A stretch of DNA of 64,000 bases from CAVTJL01 sp963828215 (GCA_963828215.1 CAWHFO010000076.1:1-64000); one strand, 5' to 3'. Positions 1 through 8,262 are shown, counted from the stretch's first letter. Numbers and translations are program-made. The notes: a model not told the origin generated them from the letters alone.

Positions 1-699
1 TCATACCAAGCCTGCGAAATATTGACTCACCTGTCTTGTGAAATAGGAGCGGCTATGGTGCATCGTTCGTCGAGCTAAGGGGAGGCGAGGAATGGGCGCT
101 GCGCTGCCGATCCGTGACGATATTCCCGCGGCCGAGCTGCGTCGCTTGGCACGGCTGGAGGGCGACGGGCGGGTCGCCTGTCGGCTGCTCGGCTTGGCCA
201 ACGCGCTGGAGGGGATGAGCCGCGCGGCGGCAGCCGAGCAGGCCGGGATGGACCGCCAGACGCTACGCGACTGGGTGATCCGCTTCAACGCGGCCGGTGT
301 CGAGGGCCTGACCGATCGGCCGCGCAACGGGCGACCCGCCTTTCTCAGCGAGGGCCAGCTGGCGTCGCTCGGGGCCTGGGTTCTGCGCGGGCCCGACCCG
401 GAGCGCGATGGCGTCAGCAGCTGGACCGCCAAGGATCTGTGCCAGCTGGTAGAGGCGCGTTTCGCCGTGACCTACAGCGAGAACGGCATGCTTCGGCTGC
501 TGCACGAGCTCGGCCTGTCCTGGCAAAAGACCCGGCCGCTGCATCCGCGCGCCGACCCCAAGGCCCAACAGACATTTAAAAAAAGTTTCCCAACCTTATC
601 GCCGAGATCGCGGCCGGCAAGCCGGAGGCCCATGGCCGCCTCGAGGTCTGGTTCCTCGACGAGGCCAGAGTAGGCCAGACCGGCCGGCTATGCCGGCGC

Positions 700-760
700 C
701 TGCCGCTGTCTCCTGACAGCGGCCCCCTCCGGGGATGGAGCATCCGCCTCCTGCGGATGC
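700..760 (+). repeat. Two-hairpin palindromic insert A (61 bp)
   Basis: This segment separates transposase codons for GRLCRR from WYQQG, which are adjacent in normal IS630 proteins. It holds two perfect hairpins: CCGCTGTC/GACAGCGG around TCCT (703-722) and GCATCCGC/GCGGATGC around CTCCT (740-760). It resembles inserts C, D and E in size and in layout, and like them it is followed directly by TGG. Confidence 0.7.
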
Positions 761-955
761 TGGTATCAGCAGGGCATCCGCCCCCGCGGCCGCCGGGACC
801 TGCGCCACGAGGCCGTCTACCTGTTCGGCGCCGTCTGCCCGGAACGCGACACCGGGGTTGCCCTGGTCCTGCCCAGTGTCGAGACCAAGGCGATGCAGCT
901 CATGCTCGACGAGCTGAGCCAAGCCGTCACCCCAGGCGCCCATGCCCTCGTCATC

Positions 956-1013
956 CCTCCCGAGCCTCCTGGCTCGGGCTCCTGCGGAGGCAGAGCCTCC
1001 GCTGCTGCTTCGG
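956..1013 (+). repeat. Two-hairpin palindromic insert B (58 bp)
   Basis: It sits between transposase codons for HALVI and LDRAGWH, which should be contiguous. Two perfect hairpins are present: CCCGAGCC/GGCTCGGG around TCCT (959-978) and GCGGAGGC/GCCTCCGC around AGA (984-1002). It ends in GCTGCTTCGG, a string also found in the middle of insert C and, nearly, of insert D. Confidence 0.7.
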
Positions 1014-1431
1014 CTGGATCGCGCCGGCTGGCATTGCGCCAATGACCTCACCATTCCCGCCAACCTCACCCCGGTCTTCCTGCCTCCCTACTCACCCGAG
1101 CTCAACGCGATCGAACGGCTCTGGCTGTATCTCAAAGAGCGGTTCCTCTCGCACCGCCTGTGGCCGAGCCACGACGACATCCTCGACGCCTGCTGCCACG
1201 CCTGGAATACCGTCCGCGCCGAAGCCGGACGCATCCAGTCACTCTGTGACTACCACTGGGCCAGGGTCATGACTTAATGGGCTTGGTATCAGTCCCGCTT
1301 CCGCACCTCTCGCTGCGCGATCGCTTCTTGAACGGCACGTCGCCAGCTACCTTAGGGTCTATACCCCATCAAGCAGTTGAAAAAAGGGACAATGGCGCTT
1401 TAGTGCGTTGCCGTTGACGATCTGATGGGGG

Positions 1432-2176
1432 GTGCCGGTGCGTAATCTCTTCTGGCTGGACGATGCGGCCTGGTCCTCGATCGAGCCGTTGTTGCCGAAG
1501 AACCAGCCGGGTGCGCGTCGGGTCGACGACCGGCGGATCATCAGCGGCATCATCCGTGTCCTGCGGTCCGGATGCCGCTGGCGCGACTGTCCTGCGGAAT
1601 ACGGTCCCCCGACGACGGCCTACAACCGCTTCAACCGCCTCGGTGGGCTCCTGGCCACCGCTGCTTCGGAGATCGGGTCAGCCGTCTGCTGACGGCTGAT
1701 GGAGCCGTCGCAAGATCTGGCAACGCCTCTACGAGGCCTTTGTCGAGCAAGGGCGGATCGGCGGGACCGTCAGGGTCGACAGCACGTATGTGAAGGCGCA
1801 TCGATCGGCCGCCGGCGCCCAAAAAAAGGGCCTGAAGATCAGGCCACTGGCCTATCCCGCGGCGGGCGTGGGACGAAGATCCATCTGATCGCCGACCTGC
1901 TCGGCCGGCCGATCGTGCTGCACCTCTCCCCCGGCCACCACAGCGACGTCCGTGCCGCCCCGCAGCTCCTTGCCAAGGCCGGACGCTTCGACCGTCTCGT
2001 CGCCGACCGCGGCTACGATGCAGACAGGCTCAGGGAAGAGCTGCACGGAGCCGGCGCCAAGCCTGTCATCCCGGGACGGCGCAACCGCAAGCAGCCGAGC
2101 CGACATGACCGGCGTCGCTACCGCGAGCGCTGGCGCATCGAGGCCACCTCTGCCGCCTCAAGGACTTCCGCCGTGT
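1432..2176 (+). pseudogene. IS5-family transposase, interrupted and truncated
   Basis: The first part reads FWLDDAAWSSIEPLLPKNQP and DDRRIISGIIRVLRSGCRWR, the N-terminal domain of IS5-type transposases. After NRF (1638) a 61-bp palindromic insert breaks the frame. WSRRKIWQRLYEAF and the catalytic VDSTYVKAHRS then continue in another frame. At a seven-A run (1821-1827) the frame moves by -1 into SRGGRGTKIHLIADLLGRP and LVADRGYDADRL, which carries the second catalytic Asp. The A run contains A-AAA-AAG in phase, the classic -1 slippery heptamer, so this shift is probably the natural orfA/orfB frameshift of this group. Another one-base shift near 2140 and the loss of the C-terminus show decay. 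Confidence 0.8.
1639..1699 (+). repeat. Two-hairpin palindromic insert C (61 bp)
   Basis: It lies between IS5 transposase codons for YNRFNR and WSRRKIWQR. The first hairpin is GGTGGGC/GGCCACC around TCCT (1642-1659, one mismatch) and the second is TCAGCCGTC/GACGGCTGA around TGCT (1678-1699). The left half matches insert D closely (CTCGGyGG, CTGGCC, GCTGCTTCG). The insert is followed directly by TGG, as are inserts A, D and E. Confidence 0.75.
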
Positions 2177-2519
2177 TGAACCGCGCCGGGTTTGCCGGAG
2201 GCTGGTTGATTTGACTCGTTACGCTGCCACGGCGAGGTTTTCCTGCTGGGCGTAGTAGGCGCTTCGGCTTCGGCCGGCGGGATGTTGCCGATGGGCTCGA
2301 GCAGGCGGCGAGTGATTGAACCAGTCGACCCATTCAGCGTCGCGAACTCGACGGCCTCGAAGGCTGCGCCACGGCCCGCGCCGACGGATCACCTCGGCCT
2401 TGAAGAGCCCGATCGATCGTCTCGGCGAGGGCGTTGTCGTAGCAGTCGCCGACGCTGCCGACGGAGGGCTCGATGCCGGCTTCGGCGAGGCGCTCGGTGT
2501 ATCGAATCGTGACATATTG

Positions 2520-3983
2520 GGCGGATTCAATCGGTCGTCGCAACACCGGGTGTGTCGATCTACGGTAGCCACTGGTCAAGCGCCTCTGCGGGCGTTTTCC
2601 AGCCGAGCGTCTTCCGCGGCCTGGCGTTGAGGGCTGGCGGCTACGGCGGCGATCGCCTCGGCGCTGTGCACGCTCAGATCGGTGCCTTTCGGGAAGTACT
2701 GGCGCAGCAGCCCGTTGGTGTTCTCGTTGGTGCCGCGCTGCCATGGGCTTTGCGGATCGCAGAAGTAGACCTGGACGCCCGCGTCGATCTTGAGGCGCGC
2801 ATGCTGGGCCATCTCGGCTCCCTGATCCCAGGTCAGCGATCGGCGCAGCGCTTCGGGCAAGGTGATGATGGTGCGCGTGATCGCGTCGCGCACCGCCTCG
2901 GCGCCATGTCCGGCGAGTGCCGGTCCATTCTTGCTTCGTGGCGCGTTGCCATGGCCCGCCAGGCGAGGAAGATGCAGCAGCATCGTGAACCGCGTCGGGC
3001 GTTCGACGAGCGTGCCGATTGCCGAGCTGCCAAGACCAAGGATGAGATCGCCCTCCCAGTGTCCCGGAACCGCCCGGTCGGCTACTTCTGCAGGGCGTTG
3101 GCTGATCATGATCTCGGGCGAGACGAAGCCTTTGCCGCGCCTGCTTGTGCGTGCTCGCGGCATCCGCAGCGCTCGGCCCGTTCGCAGGCAGGCCGTCAGC
3201 TCGCGGCGCAGTGCCCCTCGGCTTTGAACGAAGAGTGCCTGATAGATGGCTTCATGGCTGATGCGCATCGTCTTGTCGTCCGGGAAGTCGATCGACAAGC
3301 GATGGGCAATCTGCTCCGGGCTCCATGCCCTGGCCCATCGCCGAGTCCTGCCGCTGACCATGGCGGCGCCCCTTCCAGGACACGGCGGGGCCGGGAAGGG
3401 AAACGCCGCTCGGCGCAACGATGACGCCGGCCAACCTCTCCTCCACATAGGTGCGCAAGGCCGGGTTCTCGGCAAGCTTCGTCGGCTTCGGGCGACGGGC
3501 CGATCGCTCGGCATGCCACTGGGCGGTTGTCGCGCGATACTCCAGCCCGCCGCTGCGGGTGGCTGCGTTGCGCCGCAACTCACGAGAGATCGTTGAGGCA
3601 GACCGACCGAGCTGGCGCCCGATCGCCTGCACGGAATGGCCCTGCACCCGAAGAAGCGCAATCTCCTCGCGCTCCGCCAACGAGAGATACCGCCCGGAGA
3701 GTGGCTTTGCCGAGGGTCTGAACATCGCTGGTGGCATGCCGCCCGCCTTCCGAAACCATCTGGTTCCAACAGGCTGCGACACACCAGCCTCGACCGCAGC
3801 ATCCTCACTGGTCATCCCCACAGCGATACACGCCCAGAACCGCTGCCGCTCATCACGTCCCGCAACAGACGGCCGACCGGGGGACAGCAATGGCGCTCGT
3901 CCGGATCGGTGTGATCGCCGCTCTCGAATGCTCATCGCAACCTCCCGCATCAGCGGTGTTGCGACGACCGATTGAATCCGCCA
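2520..3983 (-). mobile_element. IS30-family element nested in IS3
   Basis: The ends are inverted repeats sharing GGCGGATTCAATCGGTCGTC (2520 onward, and its complement ending at 3983). The interrupted IS3 sequence joins as ...GTG CA | ATATGTC, with a 2-bp TG (plus strand) duplicated at 2518-2519 and 3984-3985. Joining these restores the IS3 orfB codons for DRGVQYVT. The nesting shows that the IS30 insertion is younger than the IS3 insertion. Confidence 0.85.
2560..3950 (-). pseudogene. IS30-family transposase, frameshifted
   Basis: The N-terminal half carries the IS30 helix-turn-helix region (YLSLAEREEIALLRVQGHSV, IGRQLGRSASTISRELRRN). The catalytic half has GHWEGDLILG, GTLVERPTRFTMLLHLP, SLTWDQGAEMAQH and SPWQRGTNENTNGLLRQYFP, the DDE signature of the family. 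The frame changes once near 3345 (between GQRQD and RRWARAWSPEQ) and again near 2620 before the C-terminal KTLGWKTPAEAL. Both look like one-base losses. The start is probably 3950 or 3935. No palindromic insert is present, unlike in the older elements around it. Confidence 0.8.
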
Positions 3984-4102
3984 TGCACGCCGCGATCGCT
4001 GAGAGGGACGAGCCCGCCCGCAAGGGGCCTGCGGGCGTGCAATGCCTGCTCCAGGGCATCGAGCACAAAGCCGGCCTCGGCCGTGCGCGACACCCGCCAG
4101 CC

Positions 4103-4140
4103 AGAGCCTGTCCTCGGGCCGGCAAAGCCGGACCCGGGGG
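4103..4140. repeat. Single-hairpin palindromic insert F (38 bp)
   Basis: It interrupts IS3 orfB between codons for ARRI and GWRVSRT. It forms GGGCCGGC/GCCGGACCC around AAA. On the minus strand it reads CCCCGGGTCCGGC, then GCCGGCCCGAGG. The first part is shared with insert H, and its AGAGCCTG.CCTCGGGCCGGC half is shared with insert G. Confidence 0.7.
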
Positions 4141-4223
4141 ATCCGCCTGGCGAGAGCGGCGATCACGAACGCCACGTGGACGAAGCCACCCCACGTCGCG
4201 ACGTAGGTGAAGTCGGCCACCCA

Positions 4224-4282
4224 TCATCCGCAAAGCGGATGATCCGCGCCCACCAGGGACGGCGATCATCAGATCGCCGAGG
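4224..4282 (-). repeat. Two-hairpin palindromic insert E (59 bp)
   Basis: It separates IS3 orfB codons for FKAPRP from WVADFTYVATW. The hairpins are ATCATCCGC/GCGGATGAT around AAA (4223-4243) and GGCGATC/GATCGCC around ATCA (4261-4278). Read on the minus strand it begins CCTCGGCG and ends GCGGATGA before TGG. It has the same ends and the same internal GGATCATCCGC as insert D in a different transposase gene. Confidence 0.75.
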
Positions 4283-4677
4283 GCCTGTCGGCCGCGGCGC
4301 CTTGAAGTCCCGGTTGACCCGATCGAGCGGGCAGGGTGCGGCCTTGTCCGGGATCGTGGTCCGCACCGTGCTGCCACGAGTGACCCCTTGCAGCTCCATC
4401 GCCCGCATCAGTCGCGCCACCGTGCAGCGGGCCACCTCGATCCCCTCGCGGCGCAGCTGCCGCCAGACCTTCCTCACCCCATAGACCTGGAAGTGCTCGT
4501 TCCAGACCCGCCGGATGTGGTCGCGCAGCTCGACGTCGCGCTTGGCGCGGGCCGGCAGCCTCGAGGGATCGGCACGCCGCGCCGCGCGCTCGTGGTACGT
4601 CGACGGGGCGATCGGCAGCAGCCTGCAGATCGGCTCGACCCCGAAGGTGCCGCGGTGCGTGTCGATGAAGGCGATCC

Positions 4678-4735
4678 CTGCCGGTGCCCGAGGCACCGGC
4701 CTCCTGGGGAATCGGATCGCCGCGCCGCGTCGATG
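4678..4735. repeat. Palindromic insert I at the IS3 orfA/orfB junction
   Basis: A perfect hairpin GCCGGTGCC/GGCACCGGC around CGA (4680-4700) sits just before the orfB codons for IAFIDTHR, where orfA normally ends. The following CTCCTGGGGAATCGGATC resembles the middle of insert A. The limits are approximate because no undisturbed copy of this IS is available for comparison. Confidence 0.5.
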
Positions 4736-5104
4736 GCTTGAACCGGCGGGCGAGCTCCGCCTGGGCAAAATAGGCGCTCGCTTTCCTCAGGATCTCGTTC
4801 GCCTGCCGCAGCTCGCGAACCTCCCGCTCCAGCGCCCTGATGCGCTCACGCTCCTCGGTCGTCGCTCCGGCACATCGGCCCTGGTCACGCTCCGACTGCC
4901 GAACCCAGCCCCGCAGCGTCTCCGCGGTACAGCCGATCTTCGCCGCGATCGACATCATCGCTGACCGTTCCGAGGCATGCTCGCCCCGGTGCTCAAGCAC
5001 CATGCGAACGGCCCGCGCCCGCACCTCCGGTGACTACCTCGTCTGTCTGCTCATCCCTCCATCCTCTCAAGAGTTGGAGCCTCCGGCAAACCCGGCGCGG
5101 TTCA

Positions 5105-5540
5105 TAATCCGCATGGAGACGGCTCCCGTCAGTGGACCATGACAGCTCCACTTTGGCACATCGATGCCGCAGCGGGAGCCGTCCATCCCATCAGGCTCTG
5201 GCAAGGTGAAGGCCTTCCTCGACCGGCCCATCGAGGGGTCGACAACAACGCTGTCGACGACCCTATCTCTGGCTCGACGCGACCAGAGCCTGCCCTCGGG
5301 CCGGCACGGCCCTCGCCCGCCTCGCCGCCCAGATGGTGATCCATCTCGGCGTTCAGCGCCCGCTCGGCCAGAGCCCGCTTCAGCTCGTCGACGAGGCCGT
5401 CCTTGCCGAGCGCGACTCGAGGATCACGGCCGGCAAGAAGCCGGTCCAGCAGCTCGTCGGGGATAACAGGTGGCTTGCGGCGTGCCATGCATGGGCTCCT
5501 TCCTTCCCATCGTCATGGCCCGCACACGGAAAGTCTGACA
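5105..5540. mobile_element. IS256-family remnants in opposite orientations
   Basis: Two pieces of an IS256-type transposase face each other. On the minus strand (5488 down to about 5320) is the N-terminus MARRKPPVIPDELLDRLLAG ... LNAEMDHHLGGEAGEGR. On the plus strand (about 5201-5283) is the internal stretch KVKAFLDRPIEG ... PYLWLDAT, which normally lies over 100 residues downstream in the same strand. Between them, at the inversion point, is palindromic insert G. An inverted repeat GACGGCTCCCG (5118-5128) / CGGGAGCCGTC (5173-5183) may be a leftover IS end. Confidence 0.65.
5284..5311. repeat. Palindromic insert G at an inversion junction
   Basis: AGAGCCTGCCCTCGGGCCGG matches insert F (one base different) and lies exactly between the two oppositely oriented IS256 fragments. 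The second hairpin arm is shortened. It may have provided the homology for the inversion. Confidence 0.5.
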
Positions 5541-6277
5541 GTCCCCGGTCCCCTTCAGCCGCATCAACCCCCGCCGGGCCCGCGACTTCGCCAAGGCGAT
5601 GGGCGTGATCGGCAAGACCGACCGTGTCGATGCCCGAATGCTCGTCGAACTCGGTGCGCGACTCCGTCCCGCGGCGACCGAACCGCTCGAAGCAGTACGA
5701 CGCGCGCTCCAAGCGCAGGCAACACGCCGCCGGCAGCTCGTGGAACTCCTCGAGCAGGAGGCAACGCGGCTTCAGCAGACCGCCGACGCCGAGGTCCGTG
5801 CGGACATCAGAGCCTCATCGCCGTGCTCGATCGCCGCATCGCCAGAGCCGACGCCCGGATGTGCAAGATCGCCGAGGCGGATCCCGAGCTGGCCAAAATC
5901 GCTCGCCGGCTGCGAACCGTCCCGGGTGTCGGGCCCATCGTTGCCGCGACGCTCATCGCCGAGCTGCCCGAGCTCGGCCGGCTTACCCGCAGGAAGATCG
6001 CCGCCCTTGCCGGTCCCGTCCCGTCGCCCGTGATAGCGGCCAACGTGCCGGACGACGCACCATCGGCGGCGGCCGTCCGATCGTCCGCACGTTGCTGTTC
6101 ATCGCTGCGCTGCATGCCTCTCGCCGGGATCCCGGCTTCCAAGCCTTCCGCCAACGCCTCGAGCAAGCCGGCAAACCCACCAAAGCGGCCATCACCGCTA
6201 CCGCCCGAAAGCTCCTGACGGTCCTCAGCGCCATGCTTGCAGCCAACACCGACTACCGCCAAGTCGGACCAATCTGA
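5540..6277 (+). pseudogene. IS110-family transposase, N-truncated
   Basis: The gene starts in the middle of an IS110 protein (INPRRARDFAKAMG, KTDRVDARMLVELGARLRP), so the first catalytic residues are missing. It continues through a coiled segment to RTVPGVGPIVAATLIAELPE, the helix-hairpin-helix-like motif before the C-terminal Tnp_20 domain, and ends IVRTLLFIAALHASRRDPGF ... NTDYRQVGPI. One-base shifts occur near 5811 and 6018. The left edge abuts the IS256 remnant directly. It belongs to a different IS110 subgroup from the intact element at 8289-9628. Confidence 0.75.
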
Positions 6278-6286
6278 CTACAGTTG

Positions 6287-6308
6287 TCGGCAAACCCGGC
6301 ACGGTTCA
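6287..6308. repeat. Solitary IS3-type terminal repeat
   Basis: CGGCAAACCCGGCACGGTTC is nearly identical to the right inverted repeat of the IS3 element (ending at 5104). No transposase is attached to it, so it is probably the stump of another copy. Confidence 0.45.
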
Positions 6309-6612
6309 TCTCGGCAATCTCCTCCGGCTTGTGAACAGTCTCCACGGAAGCGGGGGAACTCCAGCCACCGCCTCGCCCGCCTGATCGAGCAGGCAGTCGC
6401 CGCCCCGCTACTCACCTGCCGCTGCAACGTCCGTGAAGGCGCTTGAGCGTCACGGACAGTCAGCTAGCACGAATTGGCGGCAGCATAGATATCCAAAGAT
6501 AATAACTTGCCCATCGGGGAATTGCGTTTCTGAAATTATTGAACATAATGTTTGTAATATTTCTATCAATTGACTAGTAGTATGTAACCCATCTCAAAAG
6601 AAGAGTCGTCAC
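6309..6612. other. Gene-free, AT-rich stretch
   Basis: I see no gene here. From about 6470 the base composition falls sharply to AT-rich (ATTATTGAACATAATG, TAATATTTCTATC), in contrast with the GC-rich surroundings. It lies just upstream of the integrase-like gene at 6613 and probably contains that gene's promoter and foreign DNA brought in with it. I could not place confident -35/-10 boxes at normal spacing. Confidence 0.5.
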
Positions 6613-6972
6613 ATGGGTTCCATCTATAAGCGGAAGGATTCGAATTTCTATTGGATGCGTTACCGCGATGCTGCGGGGAAGCTGGTGCGGCGTTCCACGG
6701 AGACGTCCGACCTGGCGGAGGCCAAGGCGGCCCTGACCGAGCAGCAGCTGCAGATCCAGCTCGAGCGCCTGGGGCTGCAGGATCTGGAGCCGAGTCCTGA
6801 AACCACGCCCTACGAGCTGGTGAAGAGCGGCCCGTTTCTCGACGTGAGGGTGCGTCAGCTCGAGCTGGCCATGCGTCGGCTCCAGACCTACCTCGCCTTC
6901 CAGACGGACCTGCTCCGGCTCATGACCCGCGCGAGCGAGCGGCTGGTGCCCTCCCGCAAGAAGTCTTCGTAG
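6613..6972 (+). CDS. Integrase-like arm-binding domain protein, probable fragment
   Basis: The 119-residue product begins MGSIYKRKDSNFYWMRYRDA ... STETSDLAEAKA. This resembles the N-terminal arm-type DNA-binding domain of phage-type tyrosine recombinases (Y.R....W..RY pattern with a three-stranded sheet). Nothing of the SAM-like or catalytic domains (R..R..Y) follows; the rest is a helical segment ending in SRKKSS. It may be a broken integrase gene or a small DNA-binding protein derived from one. AT-rich DNA lies immediately upstream. Confidence 0.5.
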   Translation: MGSIYKRKDSNFYWMRYRDAAGKLVRRSTETSDLAEAKAALTEQQLQIQLERLGLQDLEPSPETTPYELVKSGPFLDVRVRQLELAMRRLQTYLAFQTDLLRLMTRASERLVPSRKKSS

Positions 6973-7287
6973 GGGCGGCCGCTGCTGAGCTGTCCTGTCA
7001 TGCCTCCCCGCCACGGGCAGGCCCTCGAGGTCGAATCCCGCTGACAGCTGAACGGTCTCCTCCTGCAATTGATTGCATCAAGGTTCGCGCCGCGGGGCAA
7101 GAGCCCTCGGTCGCGGATGGCCCAGGCCGAGACGCTGATGGCTGGCCCAAGCACGCCGCTCCAGGGTGCGGGCAAGGTTCCGAGCACCGCCGACCACAAG
7201 CTCGTCCCTTGCAGTCCTTGTGCCCGCGACGCCGTTCTGGTGCCCTGCCAACCCCCTGTTAACCGACGGCCGCGCAGGATCGCGGCC
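6973..7287. other. Gene-free stretch with a GCAATTGATTGC site
   Basis: I see no convincing gene. It holds the first of three copies of the palindrome TGCAATTGATTGCA (7064-7077). Confidence 0.4.
7064..7077. repeat. Palindrome TGCAATTGATTGCA, copy 1
   Basis: Arms TGCAAT and ATTGCA are separated by TG. The same core recurs at 9927-9939 and 10121-10138. All three copies are in the IS-rich zone. Confidence 0.6.
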
Positions 7288-7533
7288 ATGGACGATCTGC
7301 TCCTCTGCAGCCTTGATCGGATCGACAGGCGGGCCGCCCTGCTGGACCGGTTGCTCGACGGGCATCCGGGTCGCGACCTCCTGGCCGAGTACGAGATCAG
7401 GGTCCTCGAGCGACCGGGCCTCGCCGAGGGCTATCTGGTGGAGGACCCTTCGTTCCGGCACGATGTGGAAGAGCTGCTCGCCCGCATCGACAAGCAGATC
7501 GCCGACCTCTCGACACTTCCGTCCACGGCATAG
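7288..7533 (+). CDS. Small hypothetical protein
   Basis: ATG at 7288 opens an 81-residue acidic protein (MDDLLLCSLDRIDRRAALLD ... ELLARIDKQIADLS) that is mostly helical by composition and has no signal peptide or membrane segment. I do not recognise a family. It stands alone between the integrase-like fragment and the IS630 remnant, so it may be passenger DNA of a mobile element. The ORF extends upstream to 7069, but the upstream codons look non-coding. Confidence 0.35.
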   Translation: MDDLLLCSLDRIDRRAALLDRLLDGHPGRDLLAEYEIRVLERPGLAEGYLVEDPSFRHDVEELLARIDKQIADLSTLPSTA

Positions 7534-7756
7534 TATCCCAGGCCGCCGGCACCTCTGGCCAAGCCGTGACGCGCCTACGCGGGATCGAGCTCGGCAGGCG
7601 CCGACCGACGATCCAACTCCGCTCGAAAATCGCGGCGACGCGCTCCACCTAGTGGTCCGACGCCAAGGTTTGGTGCCCTCGGTTGACCTTGGCGATGATG
7701 TGATCGGGGTCGGCGGTCCAGACGAAGGGGTTGGGCGTCTGGTTGTGCTCGTCGAG

Positions 7757-7792
7757 CCCCGGGTCCGGCCGACGGCCGGCCCGAGGCCGGGG
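7757..7792. repeat. Single-hairpin palindromic insert H, in frame
   Basis: CCCCGGGTCCGGCC, GAC, then GGCCGGCCCGAGGCCGGGG. Its left half is shared with insert F of the IS3 element. It adds proline/arginine/glycine-rich codons between AINR and EHNQTP of the IS630 transposase without changing the frame. Confidence 0.65.
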
Positions 7793-8202
7793 TCCGCGGT
7801 TGATCGCGGCCTGGAGGTCGACCAGGGAATGGAGCACGCCGCGCCGGAGCCGACGGCGGGTGAGCGTGGCGAAGAACGTCTCGACCGCATTGCTCCAAGA
7901 GCAGGAGGTCGGTGTGAAGTGGAAGACCCAACGGGCCTGGCGAGCGAGCCAGGCACGGACCTTGGGGTGCTTGTGAGCACCGTAGTTGTCGAGGATGGCA
8001 TGGATCAGCTTGCCGGCGGGCACGGTGGCTTCGATTCGGTTGAGGAAACGGATGAGCTCCTGGTGCCGGTGGCGCGCCATGCATTGGCCCGATGACGCTG
8101 CCATCCAGGACATTGAGGGCGGCGACCAGCGTGGTCGTACCGTTCCGGACATCGTCATGCGTCATCGTGCCGGCGCGGCCCTTCTTCATCGGCAGGCCGG
8201 GC

Positions 8203-8262
8203 CCTCGGCGGCCTTCTGGCCGCAGCTGCTTCGCAGGCGGATCATCCGCCTGCTGTGGATGA
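8203..8262 (+). repeat. Two-hairpin palindromic insert D (60 bp)
   Basis: It is inserted between transposase codons for LDRT and PGLPMKKGRAG. The hairpins are GCGGCC/GGCCGC around TTCT (8208-8223) and GCAGGCGGAT/ATCCGCCTGC around C (8233-8253). It begins CCTCGGCGG and ends GGATGA followed by TGG, matching inserts C and E, which lie in two other transposase families. Confidence 0.75.

Larger units (their letters stand above)
92..1277 (+). pseudogene. IS630-family transposase, interrupted
   Basis: The N-terminal part (92 to about 578) encodes a helix-turn-helix region (AAAEQAGMDRQTLRDWVIRF) typical of IS630 transposases. The reading frame changes at a seven-A run (578-584). The catalytic part then continues as EVWFLDEARVGQTGRLCRR, WYQQGIRPRGRRDLRHEAVY and finally RAGWHCANDL, PPYSPELNAIERLWLYLKER, the DDE region. 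The last two frame changes coincide with inserted palindromic segments of 61 and 58 bp. Removing both and allowing a -1 shift at the A run restores a full IS630 protein. The A run may be a natural programmed frameshift or slippage site, as used by many IS630 elements, or a simple indel. As it stands the gene cannot give an intact enzyme. Confidence 0.85.
4..1288 (+). mobile_element. IS630-family element, complete ends
   Basis: Terminal inverted repeats are visible: TACCAAGCC at 4-12 and GGCTTGGTA at 1280-1288. The outer TA on each side fits the TA target duplication made by IS630/Tc1-type transposases. The transposase gene lies between them on the plus strand. It is interrupted by two short palindromic inserts (700-760 and 956-1013), so this copy should not make a normal transposase. 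Confidence 0.85.
1360..2176 (+). mobile_element. IS5-family element, 3' end lost
   Basis: An IS5-type transposase gene starts just inside this segment and ends abruptly where the inverted repeat of the neighbouring IS3-family element begins (2177). The rest of the IS5 gene is not found on the far side of the IS3 element (5105 onward). The insertion was therefore followed by a deletion, or several elements recombined. Confidence 0.7.
2219..5054 (-). pseudogene. IS3-family transposase orfAB, multiply broken
   Basis: orfA starts near 5054 and would encode a helix-turn-helix protein (ARAVRMVLEHRGEHAS, IGCTAETLRGWVRQ, then a leucine-zipper stretch REVRELRQANEILRKASAYF). Its seventh codon is TAG. 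orfB follows with IAFIDTHRGTFGVEPICRLL and YGVRKVWRQLRREG. It carries the DDE parts WVADFTYVATW, LSDRG and, beyond the IS30 insertion, QYVTIRYTERLAEAGIEPS and DCYDNALAETI. It ends at AYYAQQENLAVAA near 2219. Inserts at about 4680-4735, 4224-4282 and 4103-4140 break the frame, as does the IS30 element. The gene is dead. Confidence 0.85.
2177..5104 (-). mobile_element. IS3-family element carrying an IS30-family insertion
   Basis: Perfect inverted repeats bound the element: TGAACCGCGCCGGGTTTGCC starting at 2177 and its complement ending at 5104. Genes orfA and orfB lie between them on the minus strand. An IS30-family element (2520-3983) splits orfB, and three palindromic inserts lie in the coding part. 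No matching 3-bp target duplication is seen outside the repeats, so the flanks have been rearranged. Confidence 0.85.

Noticed and set aside
4018..4040. Hairpin CGCCCGCA/TGCGGGCG in the IS3 element
   Set aside because: The codons run through it in frame (LHARRPLAGGLVPLSDRG), matching the native transposase, so it is not an insert.
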